The notes under the pieces were generated by a model. It searched no databases, was not told where the DNA came from, and saw nothing but the letters and a program-made list of their open reading frames with translations. Shown one piece after another: positions 44,058 through 53,560 of a stretch of 64,000 nt of DNA. Origin of the DNA: Melioribacteraceae bacterium (GTDB lineage Bacteria > Bacteroidota > Ignavibacteria > Ignavibacteriales > Melioribacteraceae); contig JAHBUP010000001.1 in the NCBI GenBank assembly GCA_019638015.1, positions 744,001 through 808,000 of the forward strand. Reading direction: 5' to 3'. Made by a program: the position numbers and the translations under genes. The first letter of the stretch is position 1. Every line of letters starts with the position of its first letter.

Positions 44058-45617
44058 TTAATTGAGCAAATATTCTTTTGCGAGATTCGTATATTCTTTT
44101 ATTTGTTCTTTCTCCCAATCGGAAGATTTTCCTAGCTCGGATGCTAAAATTTTTGCTACTGCTGGTGCCATTTCTATACTTGCTTTTGCATCAAGGAAAA
44201 GTGAACGGGTTCTTCTGGCCAGAACATCTTCAATGCTTCTTGCCATTTCATTTCTAATATGCCAAACAACTTCAGCACCGATATAAGGAAGTTGTTTACA
44301 AATTTGTTCTCCAAGATATTTATCATTCTCAACAAGTTTTTTAATTGCTATCGTATCGGAACCATAGAAATATAGCGGATCAGAATTATCAATATTTTTT
44401 AGCCAGCCGTGAATTCGTAGAGATTGGGTAATACTTGGTTTTTCCTCAAGTCCAGCAACTTTAGCGGCTTCATTAATTGTATCCTCTCCCATTTTTCTAT
44501 AAGTCGTCCACTTTCCTCCAGTAATTGTAACCAAACCGGAATTGGAAACCGTCAAATAATGATCTCTTGAAATTGACGCTGTGCTTTTACTTTCGGCAGG
44601 TCGAACTAATGGGCGCAACCCGGCAAAAACACTTTTAACATCCGATCTTGTCGGATCTTTTTTCATGTACCGTTTTGCGTGAGTAAGAATGAAATCAATT
44701 TCTTCTTCAAGCGCTCTCGGTTCAAGAGAGGCCTCTTCTATTTCTGTATCGGTAGTTCCAACAACAACTTTATTATGCCAGGGCACTGCAAACAAAACTC
44801 TTCCATCATCTGTTTGAGGAACCATTATTGCAGAATCCCCGGGGAGAAATTCTTTATCAAGAATAATATGCACACCTTGACTTACCGCAATTATTTTTTT
44901 TGCATGCGGGTTATCCATTTTAATAACGCTATCGGTAAAAACTCCTGTAGCATTAATTACCACTCTTGAGTTAATGGTATACTCCCTACCGGTTTCTTTA
45001 TCAATAACAATTACTCCGCTTACCTTATTATTATTTTTGATCAAGCCGGTAACTTCCATATAATTTATTACTGTTCCATTATGGTCTAAAACTGTTTGGG
45101 CAAGATTAATGGCAAGTCTTGAATCATCAAACTGACCATCATAATAAATTACACCTCCCTTTAATCCTTCTGGTTCAACATTTGGGATTTGTTCAATTGT
45201 TTCTTCTCTACTTAATATTTTCGAGGGGCCTAATCCCAATTTTCCGGCCAGCAGATCATACAATTTCATTCCAATGCCATAAAATGGACCATCCCACCAA
45301 TCATAATTTGGAACAACAAATGATTGATTAAACACCAAGTGGGGAGCGTTTTGTTTTAGTAATCCTCTTTCATGCAGAGCTTCTAAAACAAGCGAAACAT
45401 TTCCTTGCTGTAAATACCTTACGCCGCCATGTACAAGTTTTGTACTTCTGCTTGATGTCCCTTTGGAGAAATCGTGCTGTTCAAGAAGTAATGTTTTATA
45501 ACCACGGGATGAAGCTTCAACTGCCGCGCCTAAACCAGTAGCTCCACCTCCAATAACAACTATATCCCAATAACCCTTTTCATTTTCAATTCTTTCAATT
45601 AAGGATTCTCTATTCAT
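44058..45617 (-). CDS. glpD: FAD-dependent glycerol-3-phosphate dehydrogenase
   Basis: 519 residues, near the aerobic GlpD length. An FAD-binding GGGATGLG motif lies at about residues 22-29, followed by EQHDFSKGTSSRSTKLVHGG, a strong family signature. A C-terminal DAO_C domain begins near residue 385. It oxidises glycerol-3-phosphate to DHAP at the membrane and passes electrons to quinone. It begins 3 bp after the glpK stop, so the two should be coupled. Confidence 0.95.
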   Translation of the reverse strand: MNRESLIERIENEKGYWDIVVIGGGATGLGAAVEASSRGYKTLLLEQHDFSKGTSSRSTKLVHGGVRYLQQGNVSLVLEALHERGLLKQNAPHLVFNQSFVVPNYDWWDGPFYGIGMKLYDLLAGKLGLGPSKILSREETIEQIPNVEPEGLKGGVIYYDGQFDDSRLAINLAQTVLDHNGTVINYMEVTGLIKNNNKVSGVIVIDKETGREYTINSRVVINATGVFTDSVIKMDNPHAKKIIAVSQGVHIILDKEFLPGDSAIMVPQTDDGRVLFAVPWHNKVVVGTTDTEIEEASLEPRALEEEIDFILTHAKRYMKKDPTRSDVKSVFAGLRPLVRPAESKSTASISRDHYLTVSNSGLVTITGGKWTTYRKMGEDTINEAAKVAGLEEKPSITQSLRIHGWLKNIDNSDPLYFYGSDTIAIKKLVENDKYLGEQICKQLPYIGAEVVWHIRNEMARSIEDVLARRTRSLFLDAKASIEMAPAVAKILASELGKSSDWEKEQIKEYTNLAKEYLLN

Positions 45618-45620
45618 TAA

Positions 45621-47120
45621 TTATTGTTCCTCCTTGAGCCAATCTTTAGATCTACTTACAGCTTTATTCCAATTGTTAATCATATTATGAATCTTTTCAG
45701 AAGCGGTTTGCGGTTCAAACTTTTTATCTACCTGCCACTGTTGTTTAATTTCATCAATATTCGCCCAATAACCAACCGCGAGTCCTGCTAAATATGCAAC
45801 ACCAAGCGCGGTTGTTTCTGATACTTTAGGGCGGACGAGAGGAATTCCTAGAATATCGGATTGGATTTGCATCAACAAATTGTTGGCTGTTGCGCCGCCA
45901 TCAACACGCAGTTCCGATACCTTTATCCCCGAATCAGATTCCATTGCTTTTAATACTTCGAGTGTTTGGAATGCGATTGATTCAAGTGCGGCTCTGGCAA
46001 TATGACCGGTATTGCTTCCCCGGGTTAAACCAAAAATTGTTCCCCTTGCAAATTGATCCCAATGCGGGGCGCCCAAACCGGTAAATGCAGGAACCAAATA
46101 AACCCCGCCATTATTCTCAACAGTACATGCAAGTTCTTCAACATCAGAAGATTTTTTTATGATTTTAAGTTCATCACGAAGCCATTGCACCACCGCTCCG
46201 GCAACAAAAATACTTCCTTCAAGAGCGTAGCTTACTTTTCCATTAATCTTCCAACCTATTGTGGTTAAAAGGTTGTTTGTTGATGAAATCCGGGTATCAC
46301 CAGTATTAAAAATTAAAAAGCATCCTGTACCGTAAGTATTTTTTGACATCCCGGGTTTTATGCACATTTGACCAAACAGAGCTGCCTGTTGGTCTCCTGC
46401 AATTCCGGCAATGGGAATATTCGTGTCAAAAATCTCTAATGCAGTTTCTGCATACACTTCACTCGATGAACATACTTCCGGCAATATTGATTTGGGGATA
46501 TTAAATATTTCCAGAAGTTCATCATCCCATTGATGTGATTCAATGTTGAAAATCATGGTACGACTGGCATTTGTTATATCGGTTATATGTTTCTTTCCGC
46601 TTGTTAAATTCCAAACAATCCAGCTATCAACGGTACCAAATGCAAGCTCACCTAATTCCGCTTTGTTGCGTGCACCTTCAATATTATCGAGTATCCATTT
46701 AATTTTAGTGGCGGAAAAGTATGAATCGATTACTAACCCTGTCTTATTCCTAATTTTTTCTTCATACCCATTTGCTTTCAGTTCATCACAATAATTTGAG
46801 GTTCTTCTATCCTGCCACACTATCGCATTATATATTGGTATTCCGGTTTTACGATCCCATAAAATTGTTGTCTCTCTTTGATTAGTAATACCAATGGCAG
46901 AAATGGATTTTGCAGTAAGGCCGATTTTTGAAATAGCTTCTGTCATTACTTGCGACTGCGATTGCCAAATATCGTCTGGATTGTGTTCAACCCAGCCAGC
47001 ATGTGGATAAATCTGTGGAAATTCACGCTGGGCTACCGATTTAATGTTGCCTCCAACATCAAAAATAATTGCGCGTGAACTTGTTGTTCCCTGATCTAAT
47101 GCTAAAATAAATTTTTCCAT
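45621..47120 (-). CDS. glpK: Glycerol kinase
   Basis: 499 residues from ATG 47120 ([16 protein letters not shown]), the normal GlpK start; the frame is open further upstream to 47162, but that adds an unrelated leader. FGGY-family motifs are clear: [42 protein letters not shown] and the C-terminal [17 protein letters not shown]. It phosphorylates glycerol to glycerol-3-phosphate and is first in the glp operon. Confidence 0.96.
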   Translation of the reverse strand: MEKFILALDQGTTSSRAIIFDVGGNIKSVAQREFPQIYPHAGWVEHNPDDIWQSQSQVMTEAISKIGLTAKSISAIGITNQRETTILWDRKTGIPIYNAIVWQDRRTSNYCDELKANGYEEKIRNKTGLVIDSYFSATKIKWILDNIEGARNKAELGELAFGTVDSWIVWNLTSGKKHITDITNASRTMIFNIESHQWDDELLEIFNIPKSILPEVCSSSEVYAETALEIFDTNIPIAGIAGDQQAALFGQMCIKPGMSKNTYGTGCFLIFNTGDTRISSTNNLLTTIGWKINGKVSYALEGSIFVAGAVVQWLRDELKIIKKSSDVEELACTVENNGGVYLVPAFTGLGAPHWDQFARGTIFGLTRGSNTGHIARAALESIAFQTLEVLKAMESDSGIKVSELRVDGGATANNLLMQIQSDILGIPLVRPKVSETTALGVAYLAGLAVGYWANIDEIKQQWQVDKKFEPQTASEKIHNMINNWNKAVSRSKDWLKEEQ

Positions 47121-47925
47121 TTGATTGCCTATTGTTAAGTAATTGAAACTTTTAGTCTGCAAAGTTTTGATAAATCTTCTACAAACAATACTACAAATAC
47201 AAAATTATCTCATTTATTAAAAATTGGCTTGTATCACCGTTTATTTCTCTTGTATGTTGGTAAGCAAGTTCCGGAAACGAAATTTTAATAGGAAAAGGAA
47301 GGATAATTCTAAAGTTTAGGTGAATTTCTGAAGTTAATCAGTCCGATTTATTTTGATCGGTATCGATATTTATTAAAAAATGAATTGAACCCGAATACAC
47401 GAAAATTAAACAGATAGACCAGCCGGCCTATTCACGTTAACATATCATTGCCATGTCAATTTGTAAAATAATTACCTAATACTGACAAACAATATTCTTC
47501 TACAAAAAAGGCATAAAACCAATGTGGCAGACTCTTCTCGATTTTTTCAAATTATCCCCGGCAACTGAAACATTTAGAAGCGAAGAAGTTCAAAGCACAA
47601 TATACAAGAAAATGAAGTAGTCGGTATTTCTCTCAATCATAATCGGATATAGACTTTTTTTAAGTCTGTCCGTTGAGTCTTAGTGTCAAAAAAGCTTTCG
47701 GGGCAGATTTGGGGGTTGTTGGAATTGCAAGTTATATAGGAGAAGGAGTACAGGATGTGATGAGTGGAAATTTAGTAGAAATCAGTCACACCGCATTAAG
47801 TGGAATTGGCGGTTAAGATTTCACTGAGGAAGAAAATTTTTGGGTAGATTCGGGATTAATTTCAGTTATACGCAACCTATTTGTTTGGAGTACCAAACAG
47901 AAGGATTAGTAAAAAGAATATTTAT
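47121..47925. other. 800-bp gene-free stretch with decayed coding fragments
   Basis: No intact gene is visible. Two short open pieces look like worn-down genes: 47521-47620 (+), 32 codons beginning MWQTLLDFFKLSPATE, and about 47688-47817 (+), 42 codons reading KKAFGADLGVVGIASY, IGEGVQDVMSGN and HTALSGIGG before a stop. The second has glycine-rich helical character, but I do not recognise it. The left ~150 bp should hold the glpK promoter. No repeat is shared with the mobile segment at 15-18.7 kb. Confidence 0.45.
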
Positions 47926-48387
47926 ATGATAAAGCAAAAAGAAAATAAAAATAATCACGCAATGACAATAGAATTTAATGTAGATGACATGAATCCGCAG
48001 CATATTCCATACTTCATGGATAGAATTATCGAAATTGGCGCTTCAGATATATATGTAACTCCCATAATAATGAAAAAAGGAAGACCAGGATTCCTCTTCA
48101 CCATAACGTGCGCTTTACAATTAGAGGAAAAAGTGATTGAAGTTGTTTTCAGTGAATCAACTACTATTGGTATAAAAAAATCCATGTGCGAGGGAGTAAA
48201 ACTAACTCGCAATTTGTTGAAGAAGAAATGTTCTTTTGGAGAAATACAGGTAAAGGAAATTAATTATTCAGACACAAAAAAAAGAGTTGTTCCGGAATAT
48301 GATGAATGCAGAAGAATTGCGGAGCAAAAAAAAATTCCATTAAAAGAGGTGAGCGAGAGACTGCTCAAAGAACTCAATGATAATTAA
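47926..48387 (+). CDS. larC: Stand-alone LarC C-terminal domain (nickel-pincer cofactor cyclometallase)
   Basis: About 153 residues from ATG 47926; MTIEF at 47962 is an alternative, and a TTG at 47881 is less likely. It matches the C-terminal half of LarC (DUF111): IEFNVDDMNPQHI, TPIIMKKGRPG, ESTTIGIK and PEYDECRRIAEQKKIPLKEV. LarC inserts nickel into the pyridinium pincer cofactor of lactate racemase-type enzymes in a CTP-dependent way. Full LarC is about 400 residues; here only the C-terminal part is present and the upstream DNA does not encode the N-terminal half. No larA, larB or larE is visible in the window. Confidence 0.82.
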   Translation: MIKQKENKNNHAMTIEFNVDDMNPQHIPYFMDRIIEIGASDIYVTPIIMKKGRPGFLFTITCALQLEEKVIEVVFSESTTIGIKKSMCEGVKLTRNLLKKKCSFGEIQVKEINYSDTKKRVVPEYDECRRIAEQKKIPLKEVSERLLKELNDN

Positions 48388-48406
48388 AGGACTCAGGATA
48401 TTGGAT

Positions 48407-48970
48407 ATGCATAATATGATAGAAGCAGAATTATCATCTCATAAAGAAGTTGTCGAAAAGATACTTCTCCAGCTTAAACCCGATATTGAAAAAGCTTGCC
48501 GCATCTGTGTACAAAAAATAAAGGAGGGGAGAAAAATTTTATTATTTGGTAATGGTGGCAGCGCTGCCGATGCACAACACCTTGCAGCGGAACTTTCCGG
48601 CAGATATAAAAAAGAAAGGAGAGGATTACCTGGAATTGCATTAACTACCGATACATCTGCACTGACCGCAATCGGAAACGATTACGAGTATGATTATATT
48701 TTTCAAAGGCAAGTGGAAGCAATTGCGAATACCGGTGATCTACTAATTGGAATTTCGTCTACTGGAAATAGTGAAAATGTATTACGTGCATTTGATGCCG
48801 GAAAATTAATTGGATGTACAACCCTTGGTTTAAGCGGAAAAGGAGGAGGGAAAATGAATAGTCGTTGTGATTTTAATCTAATTGTTCCATCCGAAATTAC
48901 CGCACGAGTTCAAGAAATGCACGTTCTTATCGGGCATATTATTTGTCAAGCGATCGACAATGAATTTTGA
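48407..48970 (+). CDS. gmhA: GmhA-like SIS isomerase (phosphoheptose isomerase family)
   Basis: 187 residues from ATG 48407, with AGGA eight bases upstream; the frame is open from ATG 48377, which overlaps the larC stop region. It has the GmhA signature FGNGGSAADAQHLAAELSGR, then LTTDTSALTAIGND and STGNSENV. GmhA converts sedoheptulose-7-phosphate to D-glycero-D-manno-heptose-7-phosphate. The next genes include a HldE-like kinase fused to a phosphatase, the same order of reactions as heptose activation, so a heptose or related phosphosugar is likely. Confidence 0.88.
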   Translation: MHNMIEAELSSHKEVVEKILLQLKPDIEKACRICVQKIKEGRKILLFGNGGSAADAQHLAAELSGRYKKERRGLPGIALTTDTSALTAIGNDYEYDYIFQRQVEAIANTGDLLIGISSTGNSENVLRAFDAGKLIGCTTLGLSGKGGGKMNSRCDFNLIVPSEITARVQEMHVLIGHIICQAIDNEF

Positions 48971-48996
48971 TCAAGCTAATCTAATCGGAGTTAATT

Positions 48997-50100
48997 TTGC
49001 CCTATAAAATGTTTGATAGATCTACTCTCACTTTCAAATCTTTGTTAGAGAGAAAAAACAAAGTGTTTATAGAAAGAGATCATATCCCAATATCTCAAAA
49101 GCCCAAAGACAATTCTGATTACTTTCTCAATGCAGTTGAAGAAGTTACAACTCGAATTAAAATTGCGAAAAAAAATAATGCACCTGTAATGCTTACTTTC
49201 GGCGCACACACAATCAAAAACGGAATGGGACCGACTATTATAAAACTGATGGAGGATGGGTGGATTACTCATCTTGCAACAAACGGTGCTGGAATAATTC
49301 ACGATTGGGAATTCTCTTTTATTGGGCAGAGCAGTGAAGATGTAAAGGCAAATGTTACGAATGGTGAATTTGGCACTTGGGATGAAACTGGGAGGTTAAT
49401 TAATCTTGCTTTGATAGTTGGTGCATTTGAGGGTAAAGGCTATGGCGAATCGGTAGGAAGCATGATCCAAAATGAAGGGCTAAATATTCCTTCCCAAAAT
49501 ACACTACATGATATTATCAGTGCTTATCATATCTCTGATTTAGATAAAGTTGCGGCTGCGGTTGATTTACTTGAAACAATTAAAAATTTCGAATTGAAAT
49601 CAGGATGGCTTTCAGTTTCATTCCCATTTAAAAAATATTGTGTGCAGGCCGCAGCATATAAATTGGGAATACCATTTACCGGGCACCCTATGATTGGTCA
49701 TGATATAATTTACACTCATTCGATTAATCACGGTGCAGCAGTGGGGCGAACTGCGCTCCGAGATTTTTTAACTTTTGCTGAATCAGTCAAAAGATTAGAA
49801 GGGGGAGTGTACATGTCAATTGGTTCCGCTGTTATGTCCCCAATGATTTTTGAAAAATCTCTTTCAATGTCGCAAAATGTACATATTCAAAATGGAGATC
49901 ATATTGATAATCATTTCATGCTGGTAGTTGACCTTGCTAAGAGTGAATGGGACTGGCAAAATAAGGGAGAACCGCCCTCAACTGATCCGGGCTATTATCT
50001 AAGGTATTTAAAAACATTCAGCCGCATGGGAGGAATTATGAAATACCTATCTGCTGATAATAGGGACTTCCTTTTAGCTTTACTTCAATCTTTGAAATAA
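48997..50100 (+). CDS. Uncharacterised protein, distant resemblance to deoxyhypusine synthase fold
   Basis: 367 residues with a TTG start at 48997 supported by GGAG six bases upstream. I cannot assign a known function. The centre reads MLTFGAHTIKNGMGPTIIKL, then THLATNGAGIIHDWEF, which recalls the NAD-binding core of deoxyhypusine synthase, and GGVYMSIGSAVMSP near residue 272 could match its second glycine segment. The catalytic lysine region of true deoxyhypusine synthase is not recognisable, and bacteria normally lack hypusine. It lies 26 bp after gmhA and 29 bp before a kinase-phosphatase gene, so it probably acts on the same phosphosugar, perhaps as an NAD-dependent enzyme (inference). 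Confidence 0.55.
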   Translation: MPYKMFDRSTLTFKSLLERKNKVFIERDHIPISQKPKDNSDYFLNAVEEVTTRIKIAKKNNAPVMLTFGAHTIKNGMGPTIIKLMEDGWITHLATNGAGIIHDWEFSFIGQSSEDVKANVTNGEFGTWDETGRLINLALIVGAFEGKGYGESVGSMIQNEGLNIPSQNTLHDIISAYHISDLDKVAAAVDLLETIKNFELKSGWLSVSFPFKKYCVQAAAYKLGIPFTGHPMIGHDIIYTHSINHGAAVGRTALRDFLTFAESVKRLEGGVYMSIGSAVMSPMIFEKSLSMSQNVHIQNGDHIDNHFMLVVDLAKSEWDWQNKGEPPSTDPGYYLRYLKTFSRMGGIMKYLSADNRDFLLALLQSLK

Positions 50101-50129
50101 AATTAAAAAATAAATCACTTGAGGATAAA

Positions 50130-52043
50130 ATGAATATTGGTGTTAAAGAAACGAAAAAGATTCTAGAAAAAATTAGGGATGTAAAAATCCTACTTTATGG
50201 TGATTTTTGTCTTGATGCCTACTGGATACTCGATCCAAGAGGGTCAGAAACATCTGTTGAAACAGGTTTAAAGGCATTAGCTGCCCAAAATCAAAAGTAC
50301 TCGCTCGGAGGTGCATCAAATGTTGCCGCAAATCTAGCCGCGTTAAAACCAAAACAAATTAAAATAACTGGTGCTGCGGGGGATGATATATTTGGACGGG
50401 AGATGATTTCACAATTACAGAAAATCGGAATTGATACATCTGGATTAGTAATACAGAAGGAAGATTTTGAGTCATATGTTTTTTGTAAGTTAATTCTTGA
50501 AGGCAATGAACAACCTAGAATTGATTTTGGCACTTATAACAAAAGGCATCATTTAACTGATAATATGATTCTGGAAAACATAAGAAAAAATGTGAATGAA
50601 TCTGACATAATTATTATTAATCAGCAAGTACCCGGTAGTATAACAAACAAAGAGTTTATTGAGGGTATTAACAAAATTATTCTTGATTTCCCAGATAAAA
50701 TATTCATTGTTGATTCCCGGCATTATTCATCAGAATTTAAAAATGTTTCTTTGAAAACAAATGAAGTTGAAGCGGCAATTCTTAATGGAGTTAATGCCGA
50801 TTATAGAGATGCATTTAATATAAACCTGGTTAAAAAGTATGCGATTGGGTTATATGAGAAAAATAAAAAGCCGAGTTTTATTAGCAGGGGTAGCCACGGT
50901 ATTCTTGCTTGTGATGAAAACGGAATACACGAAATTGCCGGATTACAATTTCTAAAAAAACTAGATACAGTAGGAGCAGGAGATACAGCATTAAGCGCCA
51001 TAGCCTCGGCTCTTGCGGCAAAAATTGATACTCAATCAACAATCGAGTTTGCAAACTTTGCCGCCGGTGTTACAGTTCAAAAATTGTTTCAAACAGGAAC
51101 TGCATCACCCGAGGAAATCTTATCTCTCTGTGCGGATCCTAATTATATTTATCAACCGGAACTTGCCGAGGATATTAGATCTGCAAACTTTTATGCGAAT
51201 ACCGAAATTGAATTGTGTTATCCTGATTTAAAATTTATAGAAAAAGACAAAATTAAACATGCTGTATTTGATCATGATGGAACTATAAGTGTACTTAGAG
51301 AGGGGTGGGAACTTGTAATGGAGCCAATGATGATTAAGGCCACTCTAGGAGATCAATTTAATGATATAGAAGAACATATCTATAACAGAGTGGTTAACCG
51401 TGTTAAAGATTATATAGATAAATCAACAGGCATTCAAACAATTCAGCAAATGGAGGGATTAATTGATATTATTAATGAATTCAATTTTGTTCCTAAAGAT
51501 GAAGTGCTGGACAAATTTGGATACAAGGAAATTTTTAATAAAGCTTTAATGGAAATGGTTACCAAAAGAGTAGAAAAACTAAATAAAAAAGAGTTGGATA
51601 TAGAGGACTTTGCTCTTAAGGGGGCAATTAAGTTTCTAAAATTTCTTTCTGAAAAGGGGATCACACTTTATCTTGCAAGTGGTACTGATAATGACGATGT
51701 AATAGCCGAAGCTAGAGCAATGGGTTACGCCCATCTATTCAATGGTGGAATTTATGGAGCAATTGGGGATATCTCAAAATATTCTAAAAAAATGGTAATG
51801 GAAAAAATTATAAATGATAATAATTTAAGTGGTACCGAATTAATAACATTTGGCGATGGTCCGGTTGAAATGAGAGAATGCCGAAAAGTTGGAGGCATAG
51901 CTGTTGGTATCGCGAGTGATGAAATAAGAAGACATGGACTTAGTATTGAGAAGAGGAGCAGATTAATTAAAGCCGGGGCACACATTATTATCCCCGATTT
52001 TTCGCAAAGAGAATTTCTCAATAAAATATTATTTGGTCAATAA
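50130..52043 (+). CDS. PfkB sugar kinase (HldE-like) fused to HAD phosphatase
   Basis: 637 residues. The N-terminal ~345 form a ribokinase-fold kinase close to HldE domain I: ILLYGDFCLDAYWI, SLGGASNVAANLAALKP and DTVGAGDTALS with catalytic Asp285. The C-terminal ~260 form a HAD phosphatase with a helical cap: AVFDHDGTIS (Asp381, Asp383), YLASGTDNDD and TFGDGPVEMRE. The usual HldE cytidylyl/adenylyltransferase domain is absent. Kinase and phosphatase in one chain resemble the heptose route in which the 7-phosphate is phosphorylated at C1 and then stripped of the 7-phosphate. The HAD is not GmhB-like in its first motif, so the parallel is functional, not proven. Confidence 0.88.
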   Translation: MNIGVKETKKILEKIRDVKILLYGDFCLDAYWILDPRGSETSVETGLKALAAQNQKYSLGGASNVAANLAALKPKQIKITGAAGDDIFGREMISQLQKIGIDTSGLVIQKEDFESYVFCKLILEGNEQPRIDFGTYNKRHHLTDNMILENIRKNVNESDIIIINQQVPGSITNKEFIEGINKIILDFPDKIFIVDSRHYSSEFKNVSLKTNEVEAAILNGVNADYRDAFNINLVKKYAIGLYEKNKKPSFISRGSHGILACDENGIHEIAGLQFLKKLDTVGAGDTALSAIASALAAKIDTQSTIEFANFAAGVTVQKLFQTGTASPEEILSLCADPNYIYQPELAEDIRSANFYANTEIELCYPDLKFIEKDKIKHAVFDHDGTISVLREGWELVMEPMMIKATLGDQFNDIEEHIYNRVVNRVKDYIDKSTGIQTIQQMEGLIDIINEFNFVPKDEVLDKFGYKEIFNKALMEMVTKRVEKLNKKELDIEDFALKGAIKFLKFLSEKGITLYLASGTDNDDVIAEARAMGYAHLFNGGIYGAIGDISKYSKKMVMEKIINDNNLSGTELITFGDGPVEMRECRKVGGIAVGIASDEIRRHGLSIEKRSRLIKAGAHIIIPDFSQREFLNKILFGQ

Positions 52044-52061
52044 AAAGTTTGGAATGTAGAA

Positions 52062-53396
52062 ATGAGAAATCATCGGTTCTATTTTTTATTATTAATGGTG
52101 ACTGTAGTTGTAAGCATTACATTTTTTTCATTGAACAATGATTATAGTATTAAGAAAAATGGGAATTGGGCACCTAATACAAAAATTCAAATCGATGCAC
52201 TAATAAAATCTAAATCGGGTAATCCGAATGCCTATGTTGTTTTCGATTGGGATAACACTTCGATATTTGGTGACGTTCAAGAAAATCTTTTTGTATATCA
52301 GCTTAATAATCTGCTTTTCAAATTAACACCTGAAGAATTCAAGTATGCTTTTGTACATTATGCCGATAATAGCGCGATTGAAAATCAATTAATTCCGGAA
52401 AAAGATTTTTCTCCCCCCTATTTAAACAATGAAAAAATGCCCTTAAATATTAATTTGTTAGCCGAAGATTGTATAGAGGATTACACCTTTATTTATAATA
52501 ACTACCGGGCAATAAATCCCGAATCCATCGGAGATCTAACTCTTGACCAAATAAAGAAAACTCATCAGTACAAAAATTTTGTGGCAAAAATGTATTTTAC
52601 ATATTTAGCCTTATATGAATCGTATCCATCCAACACGGCTTACACATGGGTGATTTATGTTACTGCAACAGGATTCACTTCTGAAGAATTAAAAAATTTT
52701 GTTGAAAAATCTATTGATTGGGGAATTAATCAGAAGATAACTCGACTCTATTTTGATTCAGATCAGTCATTTATTGGCAGAGCAGGAATTATCAATAATT
52801 CAGAAATTGGAAATTATTTCAGTCAAGGAATTAGAACAATTGAAGAGGTAGCTTCATTATTTAATCATCTGGAAAAAAATAATATATCGGTTTATATATC
52901 TACTGCGTCGCATCAAGACGTTGTTGAAGTATTCGCAGAAAACTCAAAATACGGGTACAATCTGCCCAAAAATCATGTTATTGGGATGCGATTAAGAAAA
53001 GACACATCCGGCAAATTTATACCTTATTACGATTATTCTGACGGTTATGCTGTTAATGGCAAAGAAGGAAAAACAATTAATATTAATAACTTACTAGTTC
53101 AAAAATATGGTTCAAATCCGGTTATGATTGCCGGGGACAGCGATGGTGATTATAACATGATAACCGAATTTTCCGGTTTAGATGGAATAAGGATGATCAA
53201 CAACTTACCTAAAGTCGAATTAGTACTGATAATTAACAGAATGAAATTTGGAGTTATTGGAAAAATTTGTTCTATCGGTTTTGAACAATTATCTGTTAAA
53301 AAATCGCATTCGCCAAAGGTTGTTTTACAGGGGCGAGATGAAAATAGTGGCAAATGGATCCCATCAGAAAAAACGATTAAATATACGAGTAACTAG
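52062..53396 (+). CDS. Exported HAD-superfamily phosphatase
   Basis: 444 residues with one hydrophobic N-terminal segment (residues 6-23), a signal peptide or anchor. HAD motifs are complete: VVFDWDNTSI (Asp62, Asp64), YISTASHQDV and MIAGDSDGDYNM. The large insertion between motifs I and II (about residues 70-285) is a cap domain. It is the phosphoserine phosphatase-like type, as is the lipoprotein HAD at 40966, and is longer. It lies 18 bp after the kinase-phosphatase gene. A periplasmic phosphatase here may remove phosphate from a substrate before import. Confidence 0.82.
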   Translation: MRNHRFYFLLLMVTVVVSITFFSLNNDYSIKKNGNWAPNTKIQIDALIKSKSGNPNAYVVFDWDNTSIFGDVQENLFVYQLNNLLFKLTPEEFKYAFVHYADNSAIENQLIPEKDFSPPYLNNEKMPLNINLLAEDCIEDYTFIYNNYRAINPESIGDLTLDQIKKTHQYKNFVAKMYFTYLALYESYPSNTAYTWVIYVTATGFTSEELKNFVEKSIDWGINQKITRLYFDSDQSFIGRAGIINNSEIGNYFSQGIRTIEEVASLFNHLEKNNISVYISTASHQDVVEVFAENSKYGYNLPKNHVIGMRLRKDTSGKFIPYYDYSDGYAVNGKEGKTININNLLVQKYGSNPVMIAGDSDGDYNMITEFSGLDGIRMINNLPKVELVLIINRMKFGVIGKICSIGFEQLSVKKSHSPKVVLQGRDENSGKWIPSEKTIKYTSN

Positions 53397-53560
53397 TAAG
53401 TGAAGAGGGAACTCATGGTTGGGTAAGATAAATTAATAGAATAATTGATTTGCTTCCCAATTTTACAGACAAACAAATATTTTATACTCAGAAACAAGGT
53501 TCGTTACTCTTATCTCGTTATTTTAGCTTAACTTATTTCCCTAATAATTATATAGAAATT

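Noticed and set aside
47650-47667. AGACTT-TTTTT-AAGTCT hairpin
   Set aside because: The stem is only six mostly AT pairs with no T-run after it and no gene end before it, so it is not convincing as a terminator.
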